Part shown: piece by piece, positions 43,901 through 51,681 of the stretch | Position numbering within the stretch: position 1 is the first letter of the stretch | Layout of the letters: each line of letters opens with the position of its first letter | Assembly (NCBI RefSeq): GCF_002968015.1 | Contig: NZ_PUIP01000003.1 | Location: forward strand, 62,001-126,000 | Reading direction: 5' to 3' | Length of the DNA: 64,000 bases | Origin: Massilia phosphatilytica | GTDB lineage: Bacteria > Pseudomonadota > Gammaproteobacteria > Burkholderiales > Burkholderiaceae_D | The notes under the pieces: model-generated | Told to the model about the DNA's origin: nothing | The model's database searches: none | What the model saw: the letters and a program-made list of their open reading frames with translations, nothing else | Position numbers and translations under genes: made by a program

Positions 43901-44685
43901 ACCTGCATCTGGTGCTGTTCGTTGGCGGTCGTCGATTTCGACGCGTTCAGGATGACGCCGAGGCGGTCGTCGAGGAATTTGCGCGACAGGATGACGTTGG
44001 TATCGGGCTCCCACTGCTTGTTCAGGTTATTCGTGGTGCCGGCCACGCGCACCGAGACGAAAGGCTCCTTGAAATCGAGGCCGGTGCGGGTCTTGATGAT
44101 GATGCCGCCACCCAGCGAGCCCTCGACCATGTCGGCCGTCGAGCCCTTGACCACGTCCACGCTCTTGATCAGGTCCGCGGACAGCTGCCGGAATTCGCTG
44201 CCGCGGCCACCGGCGGCGTTGTTGGCCGACTGCACGGCCATGCCGTCGATCTCGACGCGGGTCAGGTCGGGACCGTTGCCGCGCACGGCGACGGTGACGC
44301 CCTCGCCGAAATCGCCGCGGTCGAGCGCGATACCGGCCATGCGCGAGATCGCCTCGCCGATGTTCCGGTCCGGCAGCGAGCCCACGTCTTCCGCGACGAT
44401 GGAATCGAGCGCCGTGGCCGCGTTCTTCTTGCGGGCGATCGACGATTGCTGCGATTTACGCGTCGAGACGACGACGGTGGCGATGCCGCTCGCGACCTCC
44501 TGGTTGCCCTGGGGTGCGGCGGTGCCGGTGCCCGCGCCGCTGGCCGGCGCCTGCGCATTCGTCGCGTCCTGCGGCGCCGGATTGTCCTGCGCGAGGGCGG
44601 CCTGGCCCGCCATCAGCGATGCGACCGCCAGCGAGACGGCGTAGGCGAGGCGCGTGGGACGGATGACTTGTCGGATTTCGTGCAT
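40981..44685 (-). CDS. TonB-dependent receptor for oligosaccharide uptake
   Basis: A 1234-residue receptor: signal peptide, an acidic/Ala-rich N-terminal stretch, a plug (VVVSTRKSQQSS, RNIGEAISRMAGIAL, VRGNGPDLTRVEIDGM, VEGSLGGGIIIKTR) and a very long barrel. The plug is of the TonB-Xanth-Caul type. ATG 44685 follows AGGAGACAGAAC. It is the first gene of an operon with the GH2-like enzyme. A plus-strand terminator-like hairpin lies 18 bp upstream of the start. Confidence 0.9.
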   Translation of the reverse strand: MHEIRQVIRPTRLAYAVSLAVASLMAGQAALAQDNPAPQDATNAQAPASGAGTGTAAPQGNQEVASGIATVVVSTRKSQQSSIARKKNAATALDSIVAEDVGSLPDRNIGEAISRMAGIALDRGDFGEGVTVAVRGNGPDLTRVEIDGMAVQSANNAAGGRGSEFRQLSADLIKSVDVVKGSTADMVEGSLGGGIIIKTRTGLDFKEPFVSVRVAGTTNNLNKQWEPDTNVILSRKFLDDRLGVILNASKSTTANEQHQMQVATSAAAGYARLIDFDNSPQKTFTYNPSTLNMADPASTTPAGPAVGSTGIYPYTNGPGSYNTYSPYEILTKSAAAQTKAECYGAFPQLATTDASLKNLSASNRTNAVNERQNELISCLNQWNDYTPSLVRNKIQTEIDRRQDLDLRADFKVNRDLTVYVKGSYSKRHTDNKTSYLNLGGMNVNTSKTFVDANGVRSVAPGANGAGYYLYPGTVSYLSGGPAVQGAVTNVDPSSVTVDASHHVTGFSISDGAAGVDQIFQKSDTITKYFQTGGEWNHDGIKAEWMIGDAKSNYTTETFRTSFASYYGAARMSVTPGGLWTYDFPQGSTFDLYNPANYARLVQPAAAAAVTSGTTYINSVPAYTANQQPLLTYSQPQLTYTPGITGTEERTAKADFTFQVPESIPFFTRFKTGFNFRDTRYDTRGGNGYQVSTDPIVYAVPGLVRSTLVGCQDTAGSLGAGGNKCQYGYVKSNRWDSQSSGTVTVTPQQFQDIIAQTLNGNITRTQLFNGANGQFGGAVTNWPNIDVQKVFKLAGITNANLDCVTSCTGTDGKKYDAPVSRMSERSEALYVMGDFNIDRIPFTSRALPFDWQVEGNLGYRYIRTKVHGIGNMQFQSITRTAAFDPASPNAAGGINDVTVSTNTAVDATTHDFLPIYNLAMWLVPDKFVVRYNRARTVARPPVTNLLPSGLCRYDERLDAQGTQTCTKTVGNPGLLAQKNLNQNWSAEYYPSKDTMFSLSYFNQRGIVGPSLVQTENGTLGLALVDPTTGKSLAELPFSFPTWENGVPTTRKGWEFNTKTAFTFLPWRLRYLGFDGNYTKLASVTSTQNIVDLLTGNPLPPLRESKFQYNWAIWYDDGRLSARVAVQGVGSYFNNIAGSSANYLNNYPNASGNARPPAYNPGSPNFKDATRYVDAKIQYRITPEFDVFIEGRNLNNAATSNSQGGYVPFSNGTPSILDYSYAGRRIMVGADFRFGG

Positions 44686-44702
44686 GTTCTGTCTCCTGGA
44701 TG

Positions 44703-44727
44703 GGCCGCTGTGCGCGGCCTGTTTTTT
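44703..44727 (+). terminator. Intrinsic terminator pointing antisense to the receptor operon
   Basis: GGCCGC-tgtgc-GCGGCC followed by TG and six T: a textbook intrinsic terminator, but on the plus strand where no gene reads. It would stop RNA made antisense to the receptor operon; on the sense strand it is a hairpin in the receptor leader. The rest of the 267-bp gap (44686-44952) shows only a 10-bp palindrome TGATATATCA at 44808-44817. Confidence 0.55.
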
Positions 44728-44952
44728 GTCGTGGCGACGCCGCTCTTTCGTGCAGCGGTCGTCGTCTCGTCGGCTTGGAAACAGTGTAGGGTTGCACGCA
44801 CCCGTCGTGATATATCAGAAGGAAATACTCATCGACGTGAGCGAAGCGTGTGCGCAAACGACCACACCAACCAATCAACGCCGCGATTGCGATTCCTTTT
44901 CGGCGCGGGTTTGCGCGTTTGCCGCAGCAATCGTTATCGCGGCGCCCGGCAC

Positions 44953-47877
44953 TCACGGCCGCTCATAGAATTCCGCTTCGACGATGGACAGCGTGGCCGT
45001 CGACACGCCCTTCGTTCCCGTCGCGGTATTCGCCTGATTGGCGACCTCCGTCAATACGATACCGCCGCCCTCCTCCGCCTGGCCAGCCAGGACGATGCGC
45101 ACGGTCCGGCCCTGCACGGGCTTCAGCGGCAGGGTCACATAGCCGAGGCTTGCCGGCGTGACGCCGCGCCACGCTTCCTGGCCGTCCACATAGACCGCGA
45201 GCGGATAGCTGCGCTCGCGCCAGCCCGTCAGTTTCAGCACCACTTCCGCCAGGCGCGCCGGCCGGGCCAGGGTGTACGTGATGGCGGGCGCGGTGCCGGC
45301 CTCGTTGGTCCAGGCCGTCGTCTCGTCGTCGTCGAAGGACTTGTTCCCGTCCGGGACATCGCTGGATGCCACCGGCACCGCCACGCGCGACACCGTGAAC
45401 GACGGCGTGGCCGGCGTCGGCCCGCGGTCCAGGTGCACGGGCGGGGCGGCCGGCAGCGCGGCCAGGCCATCCCGCACCGCGACGGCTGTCGATTCCAGCA
45501 CCAGCTCGGCCGGCGCCAGGCCCTGCGCGCGGGCCCGGACGACGATGCGGCCCGCCTGCTGCGTCGTGCGGAGCAGCACGCGGTTGACGCCGGCCTCCAC
45601 GGGTAGCGTCCGCGCGAGGATATGGTTGTCCGGCCCCTGCGCGATCCCGCCGCGCCATTCGGCCGGCCCCTGTACGTCGAAGTCGACACTGTCCAGCGCG
45701 AGCGGATTGCGGCGGCCGGCCGCGTCGACGGCTTCCACCTGCACGAGGGCCAGGTCGGCGCCGTCGGCGCGCAGGCCGTGCGGCGACACGATGGGCGTCA
45801 GTTTCAAGGCGACCGGCACGCCGGCGGTTGCCAGCACCGCCTCGCACACGGGTTGGCCGTGCTTGTCGTAGCCGACCGCCTTCAGTTCCCCCGGCGCCCA
45901 CGCCACCCGGTCGAACGTGAACAGGAAGCGCGCGCTCTGCACTGCCGGCCCGAGGGCCTTCCCGTTCAGGAACAGCTTCACGGTGTCCGCGCTGGACACG
46001 ACGGTGACCGGCTTGACGGTGCCCGCCGGGTAGTTCCAGTGGCCGACGATGTGGGCGCGCGGATGCTCCACGTCGACCCAGCCATCCCACATGACCTGGT
46101 GCGCGTAGAACGCGTCCTTCGCGATGCGCATGGCGTCGACTTCGCCGCTGCGGCGGTAGTTCTCGGCGCCGCGGTGGTGTGTATTCGAGTCGGAGAACAC
46201 GATGTTGACGCCACCGCCCGACACGCGCGTGCCGGTGCCGGGACGCTCGCGCCAGTAGTCGTACCAGCGCCGCACATCCTCGATGGTAAAGCTGTCCTGG
46301 TTGCGGTTGTAGACGCTCGCGTCCTGGCCCTTGTGCGGCGGGCCGTCACCGTCCTTGTGGAACGGCGGGCTGAGTTCATCCCAATACTTGCGCAACGCCT
46401 CGTCGCGTGCGTACTCCATCGCCCACATCGGCATGCCCGCGCTCTTGTTTATGTACAGCATTTCGCCGCCATACTCCGCGACCTGCTGCAGGTCCCGGCT
46501 CAGCATCTCGCGGCTGCCGGATGCCCTCCCGCCGTACGGGTCGAACGCGTCGCGCAACGCCTTCATCGCCCGCATGTGGTCCGCGCTCACGCCCTTGTTG
46601 CCGCTTTCATAGAACACGATGCTGGGGTTGTTGCGGTTGTAGACAATGGCATCGCGCATGACCTCCAGGCGCTGCTCCCAGCGCCGGTCCTTCACGTCGC
46701 CTTCGGAGTCGCCGGCCGGCATCGCCTCCATCAGGCCGAGGCGGTCGAGCGATTCCACGTCCTGCTTCCACGGCGTCACGTGCATCCAGCGGATCAGGTT
46801 CGCATTGCTGGCCAGAGCCAGGCCGTTGCTGTAATCGGACAGCCACGCCGGCACGGCGCTCCCCACCGCGGGCCATTCGTTCGTCGTGCGCTGCGCGTAG
46901 CCGTGCACCTGGATCACGCGGTCGTTCAGTTCGACCGCCCCGTTGCGGAACGCCGTCTTGCGAAAGCCCGTGCGGGTCGTGACGGTATCGAGCGGCTTGC
47001 CATCGACCTTCAACGTGGTCACGACGTCGTACAGATAGCCGTAGCCCCAGCTCCAGAAATGCAGGCCCGCGACGGACGCGCCGGCCTTCAGCGTGACGGT
47101 GGCGCCGGCGGCAACGGTCTGCGCGGGCGCACCGAAGCGCGCGACGCGCCTGCCGTCCTGATCGCGCAGCTCGACCTCGTACGCGACCCGGTGCGCGCGC
47201 GTGGAATCATTGCGCACCTGCGATTCGGCCGTGATCGTGGCCTTGCGGTGCGGGATGTCGAAGTCGCGCGCATACACGTACACGCCCGTCGTGCCGAGGC
47301 TCGCATACAGGGGCAAAGTCTGGTACACGGGTTCCGTCACATGGAGGCGCACGTTCTTCGGCAGGCCGCCGTAGTTCGCAAAGAAATTCTTGTCGTTCCA
47401 CTGGAAGCGCTGGCCAGTCGCCTGTTCGCGGTAGTCCCAGCGATTGTCGGTGCGCACGGCCACGACGTTGTCGCCGTCGACGAGCGCGCCCGAGATCTCG
47501 ACGCCGAACGCATTGATGCCGTTTTCGTGCAGCGCCAGCCGGCGCCCGTTGACGAATACCTCGGCCGCCTGGCGCGCGCCCTCGAATTCGAGGAACACCT
47601 TCCGGCCGGGCTTGAGGCCGGGCACCCGGAAGTGCTTGCGATACCAGGCCACGCCGGTCGGCAGGTCGGCGATGTCCTTGCGGAAGGCGTCGTCCTCGTT
47701 CCATGCGCGCGGCAGGGTCACACGCTTCCATGCGCTGTCGTCGAAGCCGGGGCGCGCGGCGTCTGCCGGGTCCCCGACGGCCAGCTTCCAGCCGGGATTG
47801 AAATCGTACAGGGCGCGCTCGGCGTGCGCGGGGACGGCCGCGGCGAGCGCCAGCAGCAAGGCAAGACGTGGATTCAT
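44953..47877 (-). CDS. Secreted GH2-like protein with altered acid/base position
   Basis: A 974-residue exported GH2-like protein: sugar-binding domain (about 20-185), Ig-like domain (190-300), barrel (about 305-600), further Ig-like domains and a C-terminal carbohydrate-binding-like part (about 830-974). The barrel keeps NLIRWMHVTPW and a likely nucleophile Glu488 (WAMEYA). Where family members usually have Asn-Glu, this has Asn427-Lys428 (FYESGNKG); Glu424 lies three residues earlier. Start 47877 opens the signal peptide but has a weak ribosome site. Divergent from uronate dehydrogenase. It may be a variant glycosidase or a binding protein. Confidence 0.8.
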   Translation of the reverse strand: MNPRLALLLALAAAVPAHAERALYDFNPGWKLAVGDPADAARPGFDDSAWKRVTLPRAWNEDDAFRKDIADLPTGVAWYRKHFRVPGLKPGRKVFLEFEGARQAAEVFVNGRRLALHENGINAFGVEISGALVDGDNVVAVRTDNRWDYREQATGQRFQWNDKNFFANYGGLPKNVRLHVTEPVYQTLPLYASLGTTGVYVYARDFDIPHRKATITAESQVRNDSTRAHRVAYEVELRDQDGRRVARFGAPAQTVAAGATVTLKAGASVAGLHFWSWGYGYLYDVVTTLKVDGKPLDTVTTRTGFRKTAFRNGAVELNDRVIQVHGYAQRTTNEWPAVGSAVPAWLSDYSNGLALASNANLIRWMHVTPWKQDVESLDRLGLMEAMPAGDSEGDVKDRRWEQRLEVMRDAIVYNRNNPSIVFYESGNKGVSADHMRAMKALRDAFDPYGGRASGSREMLSRDLQQVAEYGGEMLYINKSAGMPMWAMEYARDEALRKYWDELSPPFHKDGDGPPHKGQDASVYNRNQDSFTIEDVRRWYDYWRERPGTGTRVSGGGVNIVFSDSNTHHRGAENYRRSGEVDAMRIAKDAFYAHQVMWDGWVDVEHPRAHIVGHWNYPAGTVKPVTVVSSADTVKLFLNGKALGPAVQSARFLFTFDRVAWAPGELKAVGYDKHGQPVCEAVLATAGVPVALKLTPIVSPHGLRADGADLALVQVEAVDAAGRRNPLALDSVDFDVQGPAEWRGGIAQGPDNHILARTLPVEAGVNRVLLRTTQQAGRIVVRARAQGLAPAELVLESTAVAVRDGLAALPAAPPVHLDRGPTPATPSFTVSRVAVPVASSDVPDGNKSFDDDETTAWTNEAGTAPAITYTLARPARLAEVVLKLTGWRERSYPLAVYVDGQEAWRGVTPASLGYVTLPLKPVQGRTVRIVLAGQAEEGGGIVLTEVANQANTATGTKGVSTATLSIVEAEFYERP

Positions 47878-48073
47878 GACGGTCCGGGTCGGGGTTCTGG
47901 TGACGCAGATAGTAGCTGTCCAGTATTCGACCTTTGCACGCCCGGGCCAATCACTCAACATCCTGAGCGATCGTATGGACTGGCCAACGGGACGGGAACG
48001 CTGTTAGCATTGCGCCATGCACGCCCGACCGCGACCGCGTGCCGCCTTTTCCTTCCCGTATCAAAGACTACAA

Positions 48074-48883
48074 ATGACGAAACCATTCAAACGCATCCTG
48101 TTCACCGGCGCCGCCGGTAACCTGGGCCGCCGCCTGCGCGAGCGCCTGCACGAATTCGCCGACATCGTGCGCCTGTCCGACGTGGCCGACTTCGGCCCGG
48201 CCGCGCCGCACGAGGAAATCGTCCTGTGCGACCTGGGCGACCGCGACGCCGTCATGCGCATGTGCGAAGGCGTCGACGCCATCCTGCACTTCGGCGGCAT
48301 CTCCACCGAAGAAGAATGGGCGCCGATCATGCAGGCCAACATCCTCGGCATGGTCAACTTGTACGAGGCCGTGCACAAGCTGGGCATCCGCCGCGTCGTC
48401 TTCGCCAGCACGAACCACACGATGGGCATGTACAAGACGACGGACCTCGTGGACGCCACGATGCCCCCGCGCGCGGATGGCTACTACGGTGTATCGAAGG
48501 TGTTCGGCGAGACGCTGTCGCGCTATTACTGGGACCGTTTCGGCGTGGAGACCGTGTGCATCCGCATCGGCTACTGCTGGCCGGAGGCGACGAACTACCG
48601 CCAGATGGTGACGTGGCTGTCGCTCGACGACCTCGTGCAACTGCTGCACCGCTCGCTGACAGCGCCGCGCGTGGGCCACACGATCACGTTCGGCATCTCG
48701 GACAACGAAGGCCGCTGGTGGGACGACCGCCACGCATCCTTCCTGCGCTACAAGCCGAAGGACAGCTCGCAGCAATTCGCCGACAAGCTGCCGGCCGAAG
48801 TCCAGTATCCGCCCGCGGACGACATCACGACCTTTTTCCAGGGCGGCGTGTTCCTGCACAACGGGCCGAAATACCGCCCGTAA
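48074..48883 (+). CDS. udh: Uronate dehydrogenase (NAD-dependent)
   Basis: Oxidises D-galacturonate or D-glucuronate to the aldarolactone in the oxidative uronate pathway. The 269-residue protein is an extended short-chain dehydrogenase: Rossmann loop TGAAGNLGR (11-19), active-site Tyr138-x3-Lys142 (YYGVSK) and Ser112 (FASTNHT). Length and motifs match bacterial Udh. MTKPFKR at 48074 is the likely start, although its ribosome site is weak; ATG 48017 lies only a few bases after a promoter-like TTAGCAT and is less likely. The FadR-type regulator follows, and kdgD and the semialdehyde dehydrogenase lie 6 kb on. Confidence 0.88.
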   Translation: MTKPFKRILFTGAAGNLGRRLRERLHEFADIVRLSDVADFGPAAPHEEIVLCDLGDRDAVMRMCEGVDAILHFGGISTEEEWAPIMQANILGMVNLYEAVHKLGIRRVVFASTNHTMGMYKTTDLVDATMPPRADGYYGVSKVFGETLSRYYWDRFGVETVCIRIGYCWPEATNYRQMVTWLSLDDLVQLLHRSLTAPRVGHTITFGISDNEGRWWDDRHASFLRYKPKDSSQQFADKLPAEVQYPPADDITTFFQGGVFLHNGPKYRP

Positions 48884-48953
48884 CAAGCCGCAAAACGCGC
48901 GTCGGCACGCCGGATGTCGTCTGACGTCCGATGTCGCGCGCATTTTTTTGCAA

Positions 48954-49004
48954 ACTTGTCCGACAAGTGGGTCCGCACGGCTATAATCCTAGCCTGGACC
49001 CACT
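48954..49004 (+). promoter_or_regulatory. Promoter and FadR-type operator of the GntR regulator gene
   Basis: ACTTGTC-C-GACAAGT (48954-48968) is a perfect 7-bp inverted repeat and fits the GntR/FadR consensus TNGTNNNACNA. A -10 box TATAAT lies at 48982-48987. A second 9-bp inverted repeat, AGTGGGTCC/GGACCCACT (48966-48974, 48996-49004), encloses the -10. Autoregulation is the natural reading. Confidence 0.65.
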
Positions 49005-49019
49005 GTATATAACGCCCGC

Positions 49020-49769
49020 ATGAACTCGCCGACCGCCCTGCTGCCCGCCCGGAAGAAATACCGCAACCTCGCCCAGGGCGTCGTGGAGGAACTGAGCGCG
49101 CGCATCCGCCGCTCCGAATTCAATCCGGGCGACAAGCTGCCGCCGGAAGCGGCCATCATGGAAGAATACGGCGTGAGCCGCACGGTGGTGCGCGAGGCGA
49201 TCTCGCAGCTGCAGGCCGGCGGCCTCGTGCAGACGCGCCACGGCATCGGCACCTTCGTGCTGGAACCGCCCGCGACGACGCTCGGCATCGGCACGGACAG
49301 CGTGGTGACGGTGCGCGACGTGCTCGCGATCCTCGAACTGCGCATCAGCATGGAAACCGAAGCCGCGTGGCTGGCCGCGTCGCGCCGCACCGACGAACAG
49401 GTGGCGCAGATGGGCGAGGCGCTGGGCGAGATGCAGCGCGCGCTCGTGAACGGCCGCACGTCCGTCGAGGCCGACGTGCGCTTTCACCAGCTCATCGCGG
49501 AAGCGACGGACAACCGGTATTTCGTCGAGCTGCTGGGCCAACTCGGCAGCGCGATCATCCCGCGCGCCCGCCTCAACACGCCCGGCCTCGGCGAAGACAA
49601 GCCGGCCGACTACCTCGAGCGCGTGAACCGCGAGCACGAGGACATCTATAAAGCGATCCTGCGGCGCGATCCGGAAGCGGCCCGCGCCGCCATGCGCACC
49701 CATCTCTCCAACAGCCGCGAACGGCTGCGGGAAGCGCAGCAGCGGCTGCAGGACCAGCCGCGCACCTGA
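49020..49769 (+). CDS. GntR/FadR-family regulator of uronate genes
   Basis: A 249-residue regulator: a winged helix at about 12-80 (PPEAAIMEEYGVSRTVVREAISQLQAGGLVQTRHGIGTFV) and an all-helical FCD ligand domain at about 95-235 with the metal/ligand His residues of the group (RFHQLIAEATDNRYF, HLSNSRERL). By its place among udh, kdgD and the transporter it probably senses a uronate or aldarate and derepresses these genes. The upstream palindrome TTGTCCGACAA and the related TTGTAGACAA before kdgD support this. Confidence 0.88.
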   Translation: MNSPTALLPARKKYRNLAQGVVEELSARIRRSEFNPGDKLPPEAAIMEEYGVSRTVVREAISQLQAGGLVQTRHGIGTFVLEPPATTLGIGTDSVVTVRDVLAILELRISMETEAAWLAASRRTDEQVAQMGEALGEMQRALVNGRTSVEADVRFHQLIAEATDNRYFVELLGQLGSAIIPRARLNTPGLGEDKPADYLERVNREHEDIYKAILRRDPEAARAAMRTHLSNSRERLREAQQRLQDQPRT

Positions 49770-51518
49770 TCAGCGGTACTGCAGCGCCACCACCTGCGCG
49801 GTGCGGCGCGGCTTATCGGCCAGTGCCGGACGGACGGGCGCCTCCGCCGCCGGCGCGCGTTCCAGCGTAAAGATGCCCACAGCCTGCAGCAGTGTCCGCG
49901 CCTGTTCCTTCAGGCTTTCCGCCGCCGCCGCGGCCTCTTCCACCAGCGCCGCGTTCTGCTGCGTGATGCCGTCCATCTGGTGCACGGCGCTGCTCACTTC
50001 CGCGATGCCGTGACCCTGCTCGGCGCTGGCGCGGGCGATGTCGCCGAGGATGCCGGACACCTGCCGGATCGCATCCATGATCTCGTCCATCGTGCTTCCC
50101 GCTTCGTCGACGAGGCGGCTGCCCGACTCCACGCTGTGCACGGCATCGTTGATCAGGCCCTTGATCTCCCTGGCCGCGCCGGCGCTGCGCTGGGCCAGCG
50201 CGCGCACTTCCGCCGCCACCACCGCGAAGCCGCGGCCCTGTTCTCCGGCGCGCGCCGCTTCCACGGCCGCGTTCAGCGCGAGGATATTGGTCTGGAAGGC
50301 GATGCCGTCGATGACGCCGATGATGTCGGCGATGCGCGCCGAGCCATCCTTGATCTGCCCCATCGTCGACACCACCTGCGCCATCACGTCACCGCCCTTG
50401 CCGGCCACGGTAGATGCCCGTGCCGCCAGTTCATTGGCGCTCTGCGCGTTGGCCGCGTTGCGCTGGACGGTCCCCGTCAGGGTCTCCATCGCGCTGGCGC
50501 TCTCCTCCAGCGACCCGGCCTGCGCCTCCGTGCGGGCCGACAGGTCGGCATTCCCGGTCGCGATTTCATCCGTCGCCGTCGCCATGTGTTCCGTGCTCGT
50601 GCGGATCCTGGCCAGCATGTCGTGCAGGTTCCCGTTGATGGTGGCGATGGCCCCCATCAGGCGCCCCACCTCGTCGTCGAATTCGACGGCGACGTCGCCC
50701 GACAGGTCGCCGCCGGCGATCCGGTCGGCCGCGGCCACGGCCTTGTTCAGGTTGCGCATGATGTAGCGGTAGACCATGTACAGCGCGGCCGTCGTAGAGA
50801 CGAGCGACAGGACCATCAGCGCAATGGCCGCGGTCATTGCTGTGCCCGTGGCCTGGTGGGCGTCGGCGACGGCCGTCCCGGTGCGCTCGTCCAGCAGGCG
50901 CAGGAAGTCGTTCAGCGGCACCATGATGCGCGCCTTGTTCCGGTGGTACGCGGCATCGTGCATGATGGCGCGGGCGAATTCCGGATTCGGCTCCGCCTTG
51001 CGCGTAAATCCGCCGCGGCCATCGTCGAACAGGCCCTTCACGGCGTTCATCGCGGCGACTTCCGTCTTGACGAGGGCGTCGGAGACGTCCTGCGCTTCCT
51101 TCAGCTTGGCGAATTCCTGTTCGCTGAAGCCGGCCTTGCGCATCAGTTCCTGCAGCGGGACAGTCTGGCCGCTGGACGGCGACACGGCCACGCCGCCGGC
51201 CACGAGGTCCCAGTGGATGCGCTCGTAGTGCTCCGGCCGCGGCTGGGTGCCGTTGCGGATCGCGAGGATGTCCTGGTATTGCTGCTCGTAGCGGCTGTCA
51301 CCGGTGACGACATACGTGCGTGCGAGGCGCGTGAGATCGTCGGAACTCTGGCGCAGTTCGTCGGCCAGCAGGTAGGACCGGTAGCGCGCGTTGCTCGCCT
51401 CCGTCGCGCGTCCCTGCGCGACCGACACGCGTTCCAGCGCAGCGAGCATGAGGCCGGCCATGAGCAGGGTCAGGCCCAGCAGGGTGATGAATGTTTGTTT
51501 GATTGTAAGATGCCGCAT
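49770..51518 (-). CDS. Methyl-accepting chemotaxis protein
   Basis: A 582-residue transmembrane chemoreceptor: first helix at about 8-28, periplasmic sensor to about 210, second helix (about 213-235), HAMP, and a signalling domain with the conserved tip [21 protein letters not shown]. The C-terminus lacks a CheR-binding pentapeptide and ends QVVALQYR. The start follows GGAGGAGACAAC. Placed among uronate genes, it may direct movement to pectin sugars, but its ligand is unknown. It converges with the FadR-type regulator gene. Confidence 0.9.
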   Translation of the reverse strand: MRHLTIKQTFITLLGLTLLMAGLMLAALERVSVAQGRATEASNARYRSYLLADELRQSSDDLTRLARTYVVTGDSRYEQQYQDILAIRNGTQPRPEHYERIHWDLVAGGVAVSPSSGQTVPLQELMRKAGFSEQEFAKLKEAQDVSDALVKTEVAAMNAVKGLFDDGRGGFTRKAEPNPEFARAIMHDAAYHRNKARIMVPLNDFLRLLDERTGTAVADAHQATGTAMTAAIALMVLSLVSTTAALYMVYRYIMRNLNKAVAAADRIAGGDLSGDVAVEFDDEVGRLMGAIATINGNLHDMLARIRTSTEHMATATDEIATGNADLSARTEAQAGSLEESASAMETLTGTVQRNAANAQSANELAARASTVAGKGGDVMAQVVSTMGQIKDGSARIADIIGVIDGIAFQTNILALNAAVEAARAGEQGRGFAVVAAEVRALAQRSAGAAREIKGLINDAVHSVESGSRLVDEAGSTMDEIMDAIRQVSGILGDIARASAEQGHGIAEVSSAVHQMDGITQQNAALVEEAAAAAESLKEQARTLLQAVGIFTLERAPAAEAPVRPALADKPRRTAQVVALQYR

Positions 51519-51644
51519 GGTTGTCTCCTCCTCGACATTTACAATCTATCCAAATCTCACCTGACAAGACAGTGGGAAAGCATGAAAATCGGAAATATGT
51601 TCATTGTGCGCAACATTAATTCCTTTTAAGTAATATTGCGAAAC

Positions 51645-51675
51645 AAAGCCCGGGGCGTTGCGCTGCCCCGGCTTT
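51645..51675 (-). terminator. Terminator of the TonB receptor gene
   Basis: On the minus strand, 6 bp after the receptor stop, AAAGCC-GGGGC pairs with GCCCC-(G)-GGCTTT around an 8-nt loop with one bulge, followed by GTTT. It is nearly symmetrical and could also stop plus-strand transcription. Confidence 0.7.
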
Positions 51676-51681
51676 CGTGCG

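Noticed and set aside
39871..45606. 1911-codon open frame on the plus strand
   Set aside because: It lies opposite two convincing genes (GH2-like and TonB receptor) and part of a third, has an Arg/Val/Asp-rich low-complexity composition and no recognisable domain. It is a GC-driven shadow frame.
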